From Microthyrium microscopicum (lineage: Eukaryota; Ascomycota; Dothideomycetes; Microthyriales; Microthyriaceae), in the NCBI GenBank assembly GCA_010405405.1, contig MU004242.1, positions 162,748 through 226,747 on the forward strand: 64,000 nt of DNA, given 5' to 3'. A program made the position numbers and the translations under genes. Shown here piece by piece: positions 41,618-54,238 of the stretch; position 1 is the first letter of the stretch; every line of letters begins with the position of its first letter. The notes under the pieces were generated by a model. That model saw only the letters and a list, made by a program, of their open reading frames with translations, made no database searches and was not told the origin of the DNA.

Positions 41618-43458
41618 ATGGGTGAATCCGTGACTGTCCCTAAGCTGGACGGCCGTCTATTGCTGATTTCCAATCGACTTCCTGTTACAATGAAACGAAA
41701 TGACGACGGTCGTTATGACATGTCAATGTCCTCCGGTGGTCTAGTCAGTGGATTGAGCGGAATGAAGAAGACTACCGTTTTCCAATGGTATGGCTGGCCA
41801 GGCATGGAGGTACCCGAAAAAGAGATTCCAGCACTCAACGAACAACTACTCAAAGAATACAATGCAATTCCAATCTTCATGGACGACAAACTGGCTGATA
41901 AGCATTACAATGGCTTCTCAAGTACGTCTCATTTCTTGTTCATCCAAGCTTCGCTAACCATTCGTAGACGAAATCCTCTGGCCTCTGTTCCACTACCATC
42001 CCGGCGAGATTACATTTGACGAATCTGCTTGGGAAGCCTATACCACCGTGAACCGCATGTTCGCAAAAGCCATCGCCAAAGATGTCAAGGATGGTGATAC
42101 TGTCTGGGTACACGACTACCATCTCATGCTCATGCCTGCAATGCTCCGAGAAGAACTTGGTGATCGCAGAGACAAGATTCAAATTGGCTTCTTCCTTCAC
42201 ACACCCTTTCCCTCCAGCGAAATATATCGAATCCTTCCAGTTCGTAATGAGATCTTGCTGGGCGTGTTATCTTGCGATCTGATTGGATTTCACACATACG
42301 ACTACGCACGACATTTCTTGAGCAGTTGTTCGAGAATATTGTAAGTTAAGCTGTGACTCTAAGAAATATGTCACTGACAATTCATCAAGAAACCTTCCAA
42401 CTACTCCCAACGGAGTTGAGTACGAAGGCAAAACAGTCTCCGTCGGCGCTTTCCCTATTGGCATTGACCCAGAAAAGTTCGATGAAGGTCTACAAAAACC
42501 AAAAGTGATAGAACGCATCGCAACACTCAAGGAGAAATTCAAGGGTGTAAAGCTCATGGTTGGTGTTGATCGACTCGACTACATCAAAGGTGTACCTCAA
42601 AAACTTCACGCTCTCGAAGTATTTCTCAGTGATCATCCTGAATGGATTGGAAAGGTGGTCTTGGTGCAAGTCGCTGTTCCAAGTCGTTCTGATGTTGAAG
42701 AATATCAAAACCTTCGCCAAGTCGTCAATGAATTGGTTGGAAGAATCAATGGAAAATTTGGTATGACTAAATTCTCCTCTTTAAGCTTATCCGTCTAACA
42801 AATTACTTAGGAACCATCGAATTTATGCCAATTCACTTCATGCACAAATCAGTGTCGTTTGATGAGCTCATCGCTCTATATGCGGTCTCTGATGTCTGCT
42901 TGGTCTCCTCGACTAGAGACGGCATGAATCTAGTTTCCTACGAATACATTGCATCCCAGGAAAAGAACCATGGTGTCATGGTTCTCAGCGAGTTCACTGG
43001 AGCAGCGCAAAGCCTAAACGGCAGCATTATTGTCAATCCATGGAATACCGAAGAGTTGGCGGATGCAATCCATGATGCAGTTACCATGAGCGATGAGCAA
43101 CGCGCTGCAAACTACGTCAAACTGTCCAAATATGTACGCCGATATACCAGGTAAGTCATCTGATCTGCGCAGGACAACAGTAACTAATCAATCCAGTGCT
43201 TGGTGGGGAAACTCATTCGTAGCAGAGTTACAACGAGTATGCCACAACCACTCCCAAAAATCACCAAATCTCAAGCCCAATACATCAGAAGGCCACAAAG
43301 CACAACGATTCGAAGCACCGCAAGAGGAGAATGGAGGAGTCAAAACACCCACTGGTCATCCTGTTGATGTCCAGCCTACTCCGGAAAGCTCTCCTCCTCA
43401 AGATTTCGCATCCGATACCACATTGGCCACTCCACAAGAGAAATCCCCTCGGGCATGA
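41618..43458 (+). CDS. TPS1: Trehalose-6-phosphate synthase (GT20)
   Basis: Cytosolic enzyme that makes trehalose 6-phosphate from UDP-glucose and glucose 6-phosphate. Five exons (41618-41921, 41968-42340, 42390-42760, 42811-43150, 43197-43458) give 549 aa. Motifs: LLISNRLPVT near residue 15, SGGLVSGLSG (loop binding glucose-6-P), WYGWPG, LWPLFHYHPGE, VWVHDYHLMLMPAMLR, GFFLHTPFPSSEIYRILPVR, MVGVDRLDYIKGVPQK (near 302), SRDGMNLV-type RDGMNLVSYEY and GS.IVNPWN. The catalytic part matches yeast Tps1 length; a 75-residue Pro/Ser/Gln tail after WWGNSFVAEL is typical of filamentous fungi. Leader is long and C/T-rich. Expected to be stress-responsive, but no clear element was identified. Confidence 0.97.
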
Positions 43459-43711
43459 AAAACGAGCACATCCCCTAAAAGAAGCATACTTGACCGTCGT
43501 TGGGCGCAAGGTATTTATTTTTGTAATTGTCTTTCAGTACTCCTGCGACTCTAGATATCCCCTGCAGTGCATCATGTAGCAAATGCTTACCATGAACAAA
43601 ATACAATGGCATTAGAACCTCCACATATCAAACATCGCTTCATACAATCTTGCACCACCATTGTGCCTTATATTAACTCCAGATCCTGTACACATATACC
43701 CATGAACGCAC

Positions 43712-45268
43712 CTATTGCTGCATAGGCTTAAGATCCTCCGAAACTTCAAATGGCGCTTGCGTCTTACTCTTAATCTCCTCCACACTAACTCCCTCCGCAT
43801 GCTCAATCAGCGTCAATCCCTTGCTGAAATCCACATCAAACACCGCCAACTCCGTAATAATTCTGCTCACACACGCTTTGCCCGTCAACGGAAACTGACA
43901 CTGATCTAGAATCTTCGGCCGTCCTTTCTTATCCGTATGCTCCATCGTAACCACCACCTTCGTACTCTCCGGATTGGAAACCAAATCCATCGCGCCCCCA
44001 AAACCCTTCAATTTCCCAGGCAACATCCAATTCGCCAGATCGCCATGCGCGCTCACCTGCATAGCGCCCAAGATCGTAAGGTCAATTTTCCCCGCCCGTA
44101 TCATCCCAAACGATTCCTCACTCCCAAACGTCGCAGCACCAGGCAGGAGCGTAACAGTCTCTTTGCCCGCATTTATAAGATCTGCATCTTCCTGGCCTGG
44201 CTGTGGATACGGACCCAGACCAAGGATACCGTTCTCAGATTGTAATTGGACTTCGACGCTTGGATCTACGAAAGATGGCGCAAGCATTGGCATACCGATT
44301 CCTAGGTTCGCATACATGCCGTGTTTAAACTCCTTTGCTGCACGTCGTACGATACGTTCGCGTTTCGCTTCCTTCTCGCCACCGCCGGATATACTTTTGA
44401 TAGCCTCGTCTTTTGATTTTGCGTGCACGGTTTTCTCGATGCGTTTTTCGGCGTGGCTTTGTACGATGCGGTCGACGTAGATGCCTGGTACGTGGACATT
44501 GCCTGGCTCAATTTCACCTGGCTCGACGATATGTTCAGCCTCAACGATAGTGACTTTTGCATTACGCGCCATTGCGCCGTTGAAGTTTTGCGCGGTTAGT
44601 CGGAAGGCGACGTTGCCGAGCCGGTCTGCTTTCCACGCTTTTATGAGCGCATAGTCGCCTTTGATGGCTTCTTCCAGGACGTATGTCTTTCCGTTGAATA
44701 CCCTACTGTCTCGCGCGGTGGCTTTGATGGATATGGTTTTTCCGTCGGGGGCTAGTCGGACTGCCATGTCGCCGGTTTGGACGACGGTGCCGACGGCGGC
44801 GGGCGTGTAGAAGGCGGGGATGCCGGCGCCGCCGGCGCGGCAGCGTTCGGCGAGGGTGCCTTGGGGGGTGAGTTCGACTTCTAGTTCGCCTTTGAAGTAC
44901 ATTGATTCGAAGACTTTGTTTTCGCCGACATAGCTTGCTACCATGCGTTTGATTTGTTTGCTCTCTAAGAGTAAACCGAGGCCGGAGCCAGGTACGCCGG
45001 CGTTATTCGAGACTGCGGTTAGGCCTGTGATGTCTGGCCGGTCTTTGACGGCTGTGATGAGTGTATCTGGTACGCCGGAGAGACCGAAGCCTCCGCAGAG
45101 AACTGTGCTGTTTGACCGCATGTCTTTTATAGCGTCTGCTGCGGAGTTGAAGACTTTGGAAAGTTTGGGTGGTGCGCCGGCTGTTGTTGTTGAGGAGTGT
45201 CGTTTTGCGATTATGGAGGAGGGGAGGGGACGCCATGAGAGGCGCAGGCGGATTGTTAGGGAGGACAT
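43712..45268 (-). CDS. Succinyl-CoA:3-ketoacid CoA-transferase, mitochondrial (SCOT)
   Basis: Matrix enzyme that moves CoA from succinyl-CoA to acetoacetate. One exon, 518 aa, starting at ATG 45268 ([12 protein letters not shown]); a longer frame begins with a non-ATG codon. The N terminus is rich in Arg/Ser with no acidic residue over about 25 residues, a matrix-targeting signal. The A subunit-like half has [24 protein letters not shown] and FYTPAAVGT; the B-like half starts near residue 300 with [20 protein letters not shown] and carries the catalytic Glu in [12 protein letters not shown] near 345, then GGAMDLV. So it is the fused, eukaryotic form. Part of acetate/ketone and fatty-acid use. 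Lies downstream, in the same direction, of the 5-oxoprolinase gene. Confidence 0.96.
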   Translation of the reverse strand: MSSLTIRLRLSWRPLPSSIIAKRHSSTTTAGAPPKLSKVFNSAADAIKDMRSNSTVLCGGFGLSGVPDTLITAVKDRPDITGLTAVSNNAGVPGSGLGLLLESKQIKRMVASYVGENKVFESMYFKGELEVELTPQGTLAERCRAGGAGIPAFYTPAAVGTVVQTGDMAVRLAPDGKTISIKATARDSRVFNGKTYVLEEAIKGDYALIKAWKADRLGNVAFRLTAQNFNGAMARNAKVTIVEAEHIVEPGEIEPGNVHVPGIYVDRIVQSHAEKRIEKTVHAKSKDEAIKSISGGGEKEAKRERIVRRAAKEFKHGMYANLGIGMPMLAPSFVDPSVEVQLQSENGILGLGPYPQPGQEDADLINAGKETVTLLPGAATFGSEESFGMIRAGKIDLTILGAMQVSAHGDLANWMLPGKLKGFGGAMDLVSNPESTKVVVTMEHTDKKGRPKILDQCQFPLTGKACVSRIITELAVFDVDFSKGLTLIEHAEGVSVEEIKSKTQAPFEVSEDLKPMQQ

Positions 45269-45705
45269 GATTGCGGTGTTCGAGGGAGGGTGAGGCCGCG
45301 AACAATTGGCGATGTGAGGCACTGTATAAGTTATTTGTTGTTGTTATTTTATCATGGGGGATAAATGTTTAGACGGGAGATCACGATGCCGATGCCGCAG
45401 CCGAATGGTTGAGATGTGGAGATCAATGGGGTTGGGGGACGGCTAGTGCCGGGAGGTCGGTATTGGCGTCGGGAGATGTTGTTCAGGGGCTCAGGGGGAA
45501 ACTCAACACCATGGGTATCGTGAGATTTGATATACTAGTCATGTCTTGTAAGTCTAATTTCTGTACATGATTATTGCTGTACATGATTATTGCTGTATAT
45601 GGTTGTTGCTGTATATGGTTATTGCTGTATATGGTTATTGCTGTATATGGTTATTGCTGTATATGGTTATTGATGTACATGGTTTTCGCTGTACAGCGTT
45701 ATTGA
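45269..45705. promoter_or_regulatory. SCOT promoter region with minisatellite
   Basis: No gene. The left 290 bp carry the SCOT promoter; the right part is a nine-copy minisatellite described separately. Confidence 0.55.
45561..45704. repeat. 16-bp minisatellite, nine copies, at the 3' end of the 5-oxoprolinase gene
   Basis: Unit CTGTATATGGTTATTG in + orientation, with starts at 45561, 45577, 45593, 45609, 45625, 45641, 45657, 45673 and 45689. The four copies at 45609-45672 are identical and the outer ones vary. The array ends one base before the stop codon (45706-45708) of the - strand gene, so the repeat is transcribed at the start of its 3' UTR. Confidence 0.97.
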
Positions 45706-48700
45706 TCAAGCTGATGCTTCAGCTGTTGCCTGTCTCGAAGCAATACTTCCACCACGCCACGCCTGCTTCGGATCTTTTCTAGAAACCGCAGCACTTTCAT
45801 CACCAGACTTTCCCCAAGCACCACCACCCGGCGTCATCACAATGATACGCTCACCTGGTTTCATCTCCGCCGTATTCTTGCCTCCCAGATTAACAAATCC
45901 ATATTGTGTCTGGTCTTCCTCTCCATATGCCTCAACTTTCACACCGCCCAGCTCTTGGACCTTGTCATTCTCGTCTTTACTGGCATCCGAATTAGCATCT
46001 GGCTTCGGCACCTTCCGCACCCAAGTATTAAGCCCACACTCCCCATCCCCTCCACCCTCCAATCCATACGGATGATACACCCGTCTTTCACTCAGTATAC
46101 TGACAGTAACTGGGATTCGAAACTCGATATCCCTGATCACTCCTTCACCACCCTTGTGTTGACCCTTCCCACCACTCCCACTCCTCAACCCAAACTCCCT
46201 CAAGATAACCGGATATCGTCTCTCAAATACCTCCGCATCTGTAATTCTCGTATTCGTCATATGTGTATGCACACCACTCTCCCCTTCCCACGTCGGACCC
46301 GCGCCCGCACCACCTGCGATCGTCTCATAGTAGCCGAAGCCTTTGACTTCCTCTTCGCCGGTCTTGTTGCCGCCAAATCCAAAGGTCAGATTATTGCAGT
46401 CTCCCTGGGACGCAGCGCAAGCGTGGAAAGCTTTCAGGACGACGTCCGTGACGCGCTGGGAGGTGAGTACATTGCCGCCAACGACGGCAGCGTGGTCGGA
46501 GGGACTGAGGAAGGAATGTGGTGGAATGCGGACGTGGATGGGCGCAAGACAGCCTTGGTTTAGGGGAATGTCTTGCGAGATTAAGCAGCGGAGGCAGTAG
46601 ATTATTGCCGAGTAGGTTACTGCTTCTGGCGCATTTGTGTTTGCTATGAATCGTCAGTACCTATATGCGCAAAGGGTTGATGGGAGGACTCACCGTATAC
46701 TTCGCCACCGGTACCCTCAAAGTCAAAAACCGCTTCACCCTTCTCAGCATCGATTTCGACGCGCAGACAGATCGGACTGCCATCATCCATGTAATCTACA
46801 GCTCGCAAATCGCGGCCCTCAAACTTTTTGCTAACATCTTTGAGGAGTTTGCGCACACTCTGCTCCGCATTATCTTGTATGGCATGCATGTAGAACTGCA
46901 CCACATCCTCTCCATAATCCCCAATAAGCGTGCTGATAAGGTTGATACCCTTCTGGTTCGCCGCAACCTGCGCCTTAAGATCATTAATATTATCCGCCAA
47001 ACACCTCGTCCCCGAACATCCCGGATACTGCGCCGGTTCATCTTTCAACAGGAACGTAATCCTCTCCTCGTTAAATTTGCCTTCAGACACCAACTTCTCA
47101 CTCTTAATCGCCGCGCCCTCCTGATAAAGTTCGCGGCTATTTGGCGGCATTGACCCGGGCAAGATACCACCAATATCAGCATGATGAGCCCGACTAGCAA
47201 CATAAAACACAATGGTATCCCCACTAAACGCCGGCGTAATGACTGTGATATCAGGTAAATGTGTGCCACCAAACATCGGATGATTCGACACCAACACATC
47301 GCCCTTCTTCAGTTTACCACGCCATATCTCAGCCTGTTTCTTGACGCACGTACTCATACTGCCCAAATGTACCGGCAAATGCGGCGCATTAGCGACGAGT
47401 CCACCATCAGCATCGAAGAGTGCGCATGAGTAGTCGAGACGTTCTTTGACGTTTGTGGAGACGGAAGTCTTTTGAAGCGCGCGCCCCATTTGTTCGGCAA
47501 TGGCCATGAAGCGGTGGGCGAAGATGGAGAGCATTATGGGATCGAGATGGCTTGTATCTATCTTTGTGTCGTGGGTGGAAGAGTCGCCTATGTTGATTAC
47601 GACGTGGGTGTCTATTATTAGGGCGGAGGCGTCGGGTGTTATTACGATGGTTTGTGTACCGTCTGCGAGGATTGCTGGGCCGGTTATGCGTGTGCCTACG
47701 TCTAGCTGTTCGATTTTGTAGATTGGTGTATCCAGTCTGCCACCCTCGAAGTAGACTTTCCGCGTTGCGTATGCCTCGGGTGTGCTGTCGACTGGTTTTA
47801 TGGACTGGAGTTGTTGGTCGACGGTCTTTTCGAGGCCGTTGAAGGATTTGCCGATGCCGCGGACGCGCACATCGTCGACGACTATGTCACGGTCGGGAAG
47901 GGTGAAGCCGAATTCTTGGTCGTGTTGTTTGACAAAGGCTTTTCCGAATGCCCAGTCGTCGTTGTCATATTCTTTGGCGTCTTCTTGAGAGGGTTTGACG
48001 ACCATGAGAGCTGATTCTGTGCCACGGTATCGCATGTTGAGGTATTCTTCGAATGCGATTTTGTCTTCGGGGAAGCCTTGCTCTGTCAAGGACTCAGTAG
48101 CCTTTTGTTTGAGATCAGACATCTTTGATTGAAGATATTCCTTCGTTTCGCCATCATCATCTGTCCATATTTTGGAATCAGGTTCTTGACGCTCATCTAC
48201 GACATCTGCTAATGCCATTCCATAAGCAGAGAGTACTGATGAATATCGGTGCACCAGGATCTGGCGAATGCCTAAAGCTTCTGCAATAGCGACAGCGTGC
48301 TGTCCGCCGGCTCCTCCAAAGGTTGCAAGCCTATGTTTTGAAGTATCATGTCCTCGAGCCTCTGTCAACGACCTTATAGGTCTCGTCATGGTCTCGTTGG
48401 CAATCTTGATGAATCCATAGGCAACCTCGTCCAGGCTCATTTCTTTTCCAGACTCTTGCTTGATATCCTTATTGATTTGCTCAGCTAGTTCTCCAAAGAG
48501 TTTCTTGCTCGCTTCTTCATCCAGCCCCTGATCTTCGTTTTCACCGAAGATCTTCGGAAAGAAATCCGGAAGCAACCGACCAAGAAACAAGTTTGCATCA
48601 GTAATGGTTAGTGGCCCATCCTTTCGATAACAAGCAGGTCCAGGATGCGCTCCAGCAGATTCCGGCCCAACAACGAAAAGTCCATTCTTCCAGAACAATC

Positions 48701-49880
48701 GCGATCCACCACCAGCAGCCACAGTATTGATATCCAATTGTGGACTTTGAATTGTGACACCAGCAGTAGTAGTCTCAAATACATGATCGTATCGACCAGC
48801 ACCATATCGGCTAACGTCCGTACTCGTTCCACCCATATCAAAGCCTATCACTGGAATTTTTGTTTCCGGATCATAGCTTGTCAAAGCATAGCCGACAACA
48901 CCCCCAGCCGGTCCGGAAAGAATGGCGCGCAGTCCAGAGAAGCCAGCTACATCCACAAGCCCACCATCACTCTGCATAAACTCGCAACGCGCTCCCTTAT
49001 TACCCTCCTCCTTTTGCACACTCTTCGTGCCCAAGCCACCCTCGAAACCTTGACTAAAGCCATCAATGTACTTCCGGATCGCGGGTGTAAGATACGCATC
49101 CGCGCATGCGCTGGTGGCCCGCGGAACTAGTTTAATCATAGGCATCAACTCACTCGACAAACTAACATGCCCGAATCCAATGTCCCTCGCCACCTTCCCC
49201 ACAATATTCTCATGTTCAGGAAACGTGTAGCTGTGCATCAAACATACAGCCACACTCTTGATGCCAGCATCAAATACTTCCTGTAACTGTTTTCTCAAGC
49301 CATCCTCGTCAAGAGTCTTAAGTATCCGCACCGCTTCCCCTGACAGTCCCTTTACCACTTTGGCATCTTTTGCTTTTGCCGAGTCTATCGACGGCGCATC
49401 AGTCTGCGACCGCTCAGGATCCTCCGCATAATCCTCCAACGTAACCCTCTCCTCAACCTCCACAACCCTCTTATACAACACCTCTGGTTTCCGAATATCC
49501 AGATCAAAGATATTTGGCCTGCTCTGATTACCAATAACCAAACAATCCTTAAACCCTTTCGTAACCACCAGCGCACAATCCTCGCCTTTCCGTTCCAACA
49601 ACGCGTTCGTCGCCACCGTAGTACCCATGCGAATCGACTCTATCTTACTAGTGTCTAGAGGGTCGCCGCGCGGGATTTCAGTGCCGGCGAAATTAGAGAG
49701 GAGACGCCGGATGCCTTCGAGGGGCGCGTCGGGGTAGTTCGTTGGGTCGACGGAGAGGAGTTTTATGACGACGTCGTCGGACATGTGGCCGGTGCCGGGG
49801 TTGCCGATACAGTCGGTGAATGTGCCGCCGCGATCTATGGCTATGCGGATGCCGGTTGATTGTGGTTTGTCGTTGGCCAT
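45706..49880 (-). CDS. 5-oxoprolinase (ATP-hydrolysing), HyuA-HyuB fusion
   Basis: Opens 5-oxoproline to glutamate with ATP in the glutathione (gamma-glutamyl) cycle; cytosolic. Two exons (49880-46694, 46643-45706) give 1374 aa, near the usual 1290-1350. The HyuA half has [14 protein letters not shown] near residue 13, [36 protein letters not shown] and [14 protein letters not shown]. The HyuB half begins near 780 ([20 protein letters not shown]) with [41 protein letters not shown] and the junction [18 protein letters not shown], which confirms the 50-nt intron. The end has GGGGWG-type TPGGGAWG. A 16-bp minisatellite starts one base past the stop. Silent-site skew alternates along the gene. 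Confidence 0.96.
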
Positions 49881-51297
49881 TGTCCTAGAATGTTCCAGTG
49901 TTGGGTTTTGGCAACAGCAGGATATGTATGTATGCGGGAAGGGGTCAATTGAATGTGTTAACGGATATAGATCTTTCTGATGAAGGTATAGTTGGACAAA
50001 TTCAAGGATTCAATATTCCTAACAGAATTATAAGATCCAACTTGATCTTTTTCCCCCAGAAATGGACTTGGGAGCGCAAAACGCATCAGATACTGATATC
50101 ATTCTCTTGAATAGGTACCCCACGTCAACCAATGAGCGGGGTCAATGACGACAATGGGTCGTCAAATCTTATCTTATCGTTGGCGATTCACGATCAGTTC
50201 CAACTTCATGTCCTCTTCAAGGGAGACATATATATCCAGCATCTACTCCGCTTCTCTCCTATCCTCCGGACTCTATCAAATTCTAAAGTACTCTTTCTTC
50301 CAAACTATTCACCGTGTCTTTCTGCCCCTTAGAGTACTGCAGCTCCGTCAAGTTAGCTTGGTAACCTTACCACTCCCGTACTCGTATGTCTCCCGCCATC
50401 AGGCCAAGTCGCAGAACTTAGCACTCCCACGATCCATGGTTCGAGCTTTCCAGCATCAAACTTCAAATCATGATTCTATTGATGGCCACACACAATGGGC
50501 CCCGCTAGCACTTTATGCGCTAGTCAACATCACGTCTGCCATTTGGATTCTATAAAGCCTCTGCATCCCTCCCCAATTTCTCTTCGCTCTCCAGCTTTTT
50601 CTTTGTCTAACCTATGACCCTTTGTCAAACCACTGCCAAGACTTTATTGTCATAGAACTCTCGTCAAAGAACTTTCAACATACAGCAAAACACCAGATCA
50701 ACTTCTATCACGGATCATCTATCTTGATCAGCTTGACAGACTCCGTTTGTTCATCTCAGCGATCACAGCGGCCTCAAGACAAATCATCTTCTCGCAGCAA
50801 GAACTTATTGCAGCAGAATTTCCAGCTCCGAGTTCTCAGGCTAGCTATTGTTCCATCATTGACAATACCAAAATCTGAATCTTGGTCCTGTCCTTGAACT
50901 AGCCACTAGTCAACCAAACCACCTCAATAAGGTCCCGCCACACCAATCAATACCGACCTCAATACACAATATCCTGCCAATAATCACTGAACCTGGTGCA
51001 CCATCAACCAAGTCACTCTTCACAACCACGAATATCCACGGCAGTCATTGTCATTGATCCTCAATAAAAATTTGGGTCGCCAATTCGCTTATTGAACGCT
51101 TTTTCCAACTTACCACCTTTGGATACTGACTTGACCAACACTACTTCGCTACCATCAACATTTACTCCAACAACTCTTTTCCTCTCAAACATTTCGCACT
51201 TCTTGAGTCTTGCGACAATTTCGAGATTTACCAGCAACTTTTCGACTACCCTGTCAACGTCAAACGCCATCAAACTTTTCCGACAAACCATTTCATC
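49881..51297. promoter_or_regulatory. Divergent promoter of 5-oxoprolinase and Elongin A-like genes
   Basis: No gene supported in 1.4 kb between outward-facing genes. The right 900 bp are C/T/A-rich and resemble a long leader; short frames (such as 50145-50555) have no protein-like features. Confidence 0.5.
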
Positions 51298-52500
51298 ATG
51301 TCTTCCACTCGACAGATCCCTTCTATCTTTGGATATCCAGAAGACGCTGACTCTGTCTCCAACAGCACTTCCGCATCTCCGGAGGCTCATGATCCAGTGG
51401 ACGATCTGTTCGAAACCGACGAGTCCATGGACAATCTATTCAAGGAGCCAGCACAAGCCAAGTCTCGTGCCGCTGACTCTCGTCCCGTCAAGGACGTAGC
51501 CACCAAAACACCAACTGGCGCTCGCAAACTCACGGATTTGGCCTACGCAACGCTCAAAAAGAATGTCCATCTACTATGGGAAGCTCCAGCCATGCCAGAG
51601 AACATGCTTCTCCCACTCTGCCGTCTAGTCACCTCCGCTGACCAGCTCGAGTCCCTTGAGAAATCCAACCCCCTTCTTCAAGGCCAACTCGGCGATTGCT
51701 GGCTCAAGTTCATGAAGCGCGACATTCTCGGTTGGTACAAAATGCTCGTCGCCGTTCAAAAGGATAAGAGCAAGAAGCTCACCGAAGCGGACATTGCATT
51801 CAACGCAACCCATCGCACTTATCGCCGTCTCCAGCAACGCATGGTCCACGAGGAAGAAAAGGCCATCAAGCAACTCCAAGCCGCCCGAGTCAAGGAGGAA
51901 GCTGCCCGCGATGCCAAGCAGACCCGCGTCGTCGCTATTCCTCTCAAGAAGGGCCGCCTGGCTGGCAAGTATGCAGGCGTGTCTGATGGACTTGGTCAGT
52001 CTCAAAGCGCCGATGGTAGCTTACGCTTTGCGGGTGGCTCTCGCACAAAGGCCAACACAGGCAAAGGCGCCCTCCTCAAGATGCAGCGTCAATGCAACGA
52101 GGAGCGTCTTCAGCGTCGTGGTCCTCTAGCCACACCACTCCACCTGCGCAAACCAGCAGCGCAAGCTGCCCCAAAGCCTGATGCGCGCTTCTCTCCTCCC
52201 CAGACATCATATACGCCACGCAAGGAAAGAACCGGCGTCGCGTACTCCGAAGCGAATACTCGCCCTGTACCTACCCCCAAGATAGCTCCGTCCACCAAGA
52301 TCGAGCCCCAGCAAACGGCAGTCAAACGCAAAGCTGACGATGCCGACCTTGAGGCTGCCATTCTAGCCAAGCGTAACCGCGTTGGCGTCTTTGAGGACAA
52401 AACGGGCCCTTATGCGGGCATGAGAGTTCGACGACTTGCGGCTCGCAAACCACCACAGGTTCTGATTATGAAGAAGCCAACGCCTAAGCGAGTAGTGTGA
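51298..52500 (+). CDS. Elongin A-like transcription elongation/ubiquitin-ligase factor
   Basis: One exon, 400 aa. The ATG at 51298 follows a long pyrimidine-rich leader. The family call rests on the region around residues 75-200: LTDLAYATLKKNVHLLWEA, MPENMLLPLCRLVTSADQL, then SLEKSNPLLQGQLGDCWLKF and a charged helix RRLQQRMVHEEEKAIKQLQ. This is the pattern of the Elongin-A domain (BC-box-like LxxLxxxxLxxN, then P.LL..L....QL..IE...P), as in yeast Ela1. The remainder is basic and Ala/Pro-rich, ending in KKPTPKRVV. In yeast, Ela1 joins Elc1 and Cul3 to degrade stalled RNA polymerase II. The BC-box fit is moderate, so the family is likely but not certain. Confidence 0.65.
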   Translation: MSSTRQIPSIFGYPEDADSVSNSTSASPEAHDPVDDLFETDESMDNLFKEPAQAKSRAADSRPVKDVATKTPTGARKLTDLAYATLKKNVHLLWEAPAMPENMLLPLCRLVTSADQLESLEKSNPLLQGQLGDCWLKFMKRDILGWYKMLVAVQKDKSKKLTEADIAFNATHRTYRRLQQRMVHEEEKAIKQLQAARVKEEAARDAKQTRVVAIPLKKGRLAGKYAGVSDGLGQSQSADGSLRFAGGSRTKANTGKGALLKMQRQCNEERLQRRGPLATPLHLRKPAAQAAPKPDARFSPPQTSYTPRKERTGVAYSEANTRPVPTPKIAPSTKIEPQQTAVKRKADDADLEAAILAKRNRVGVFEDKTGPYAGMRVRRLAARKPPQVLIMKKPTPKRVV

Positions 52501-53368
52501 TGAGCTATGATTTGATTTTGATTGATTTTGAGCATGGTGTTGGATAGGATTGGGACTCATTGCATGGCATGGTTTGGGGTGGATGGCATCAAAGGCACTT
52601 ATGGTATTATGATTTGTAGAAGTAATTGATTGACATGAACACTTGAAACTTGGCTCTTATATGTGATTTGCCCGGACTCTCTCATTCAGTGTTCTACCGT
52701 CCAAGAACTATGAAATTCATTGACGGGCGTTCTCATTGATTGCTCTACGCCGACATGTAGCAGAAAACTTGGCTGCTTTAAACCTCTCTTTTTCATAGGC
52801 ATACACACCTTTTCTGTATGCTTTGCGATGACGGCTACCGTAGGCGTGCGAATATGGCACTGTTCAGCCCATGCTTATTGTAGGTCGTCTTTTTCAATAA
52901 GCTCACAAGCTCCAAACGTCATCCGCGACGAATGTGCTAGCATGTGCCGTACGTTTGATTTCTTCATCATGATACGTACTACGTCAATATTTTCTGGCCG
53001 ATTACTGTAGTCTTCAGGGAACAAGCATACTGTTTTGATCAATTGCCCTTTTCTCTATCAAATAATGCCAATTGATCACTTGACTATTTACTGAAAGTTT
53101 GTCTGTGCCAGCAATTTCTTCAAGGCTTTATATGCCACAGGTAGCGATTGAACAGTGTGTATACTATAACAATTCCTTGTACGATGTTGAGGCGAGTGGT
53201 TAGACTGTAGAGATCGAATGGTACAAATACAGAATAGATTTCTTTGGCAGTTCGTTAATTCGTTGCATATATTTATCTTTAATGCATATATAATGCTTTA
53301 GTCTTGCAAGCTCATTTTCTCAACTCAAAAGCTGCCGCCCTACCCTCAAACCTGCTCTATACGGTAGC
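52501..53368. other. Intergenic region, convergent 3' ends
   Basis: No gene seen. AT-rich 3' flanks of the Elongin A-like and MED4 genes. Confidence 0.5.
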
Positions 53369-54238
53369 TCATTCATCGTCCTCGTCGTCCAAGCCAAAGC
53401 CTTGAAAAGCCGTCTTCTTCGGCCTCTCCATGGAACCGACCACCTGCGCACGCTCTCTCGGTATCGCACTCAATGGCGCAATATCTTCCATCGCAGTCTC
53501 CGGTCGTTGTTCCGTCTGTATTGTCAATTCTTCTACTGGCGCGACCTTTGGAATCAGGCCCAGATCAGCTGGTAAGAGGCCCTCGTTGACCTGTTTTGTG
53601 ATAGCGGACAGTGCGCTTGCCTGAATTTCATCGGCATTGGGAAACGGAAGGAAGAGAGCGCGCTGGTTCGCCTGTAGCATTTCTTGCTCAGCAGATGGTA
53701 AGTTTGACCAGGCAAAATCGTCTTTTTTCGTTGCTCCCTCGCTTGTATCCGTCTGCGCTGGTTCTAGCACGTCTGGAATCGCCGCTGCTTCCGTCGCTGG
53801 TGCATCCTCTGGTACTGGCTCCTCCACCTTGCGCTCATCCGGCATGGTATGTGGTACCGTAAAGCGGCTGATATTCTTTGCAAATCTCAATAACTCCGCA
53901 ACACCGACTTCCCGTCCCTTGGTGCTGACTTCTGTCCATTCTAAATCGACCAATTGACTTCTCAGATCAGCGATAGTCCGAACGCTCTCTTTGACCTGGT
54001 TGTCCAAGCTGTCGGCGAGCGCGCGTAGTTGCAGAAGGCGGGCGTAGTTATCCTGGTGCTCGCGCAGAGTCGCGAGGCAGGCAATGAAGGTATCTTCGGC
54101 GTCCATGAGTGAGTGAATAGCTGGTATTGAAGGGGTATATTTTGTGATGGAGGTCAAAAGCGCGTTGGTTTGGGACTCGAGGGCAGCGAGGGCGGATGTT
54201 GTTTGTAGGCCCATTGTTTTGGCGGGGGTTCGCGCCAT
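53369..54238 (-). CDS. MED4: Mediator complex subunit 4 (Med4)
   Basis: Middle-module subunit of Mediator, bridging transcription factors and RNA polymerase II. One exon, 289 aa. The N-terminal half is helical and coiled-coil prone (TSALAALESQTNALLTSI, REHQDNYARLLQLRALADSL, VRTIADLRSQLVDLE). The key Med4 motif is VAELLRFAKNISRFTVPHTM near residue 110, matching the family pattern LLxYAxxISxFTxPP. The second half is acidic and Pro/Ala-rich, with WSNLPSAEQEMLQANQRALFLPFP and a very acidic tail DDEDDE. No transmembrane segment. It faces SYP1 across a 666-bp divergent promoter. Confidence 0.88.
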   Translation of the reverse strand: MARTPAKTMGLQTTSALAALESQTNALLTSITKYTPSIPAIHSLMDAEDTFIACLATLREHQDNYARLLQLRALADSLDNQVKESVRTIADLRSQLVDLEWTEVSTKGREVGVAELLRFAKNISRFTVPHTMPDERKVEEPVPEDAPATEAAAIPDVLEPAQTDTSEGATKKDDFAWSNLPSAEQEMLQANQRALFLPFPNADEIQASALSAITKQVNEGLLPADLGLIPKVAPVEELTIQTEQRPETAMEDIAPLSAIPRERAQVVGSMERPKKTAFQGFGLDDEDDE

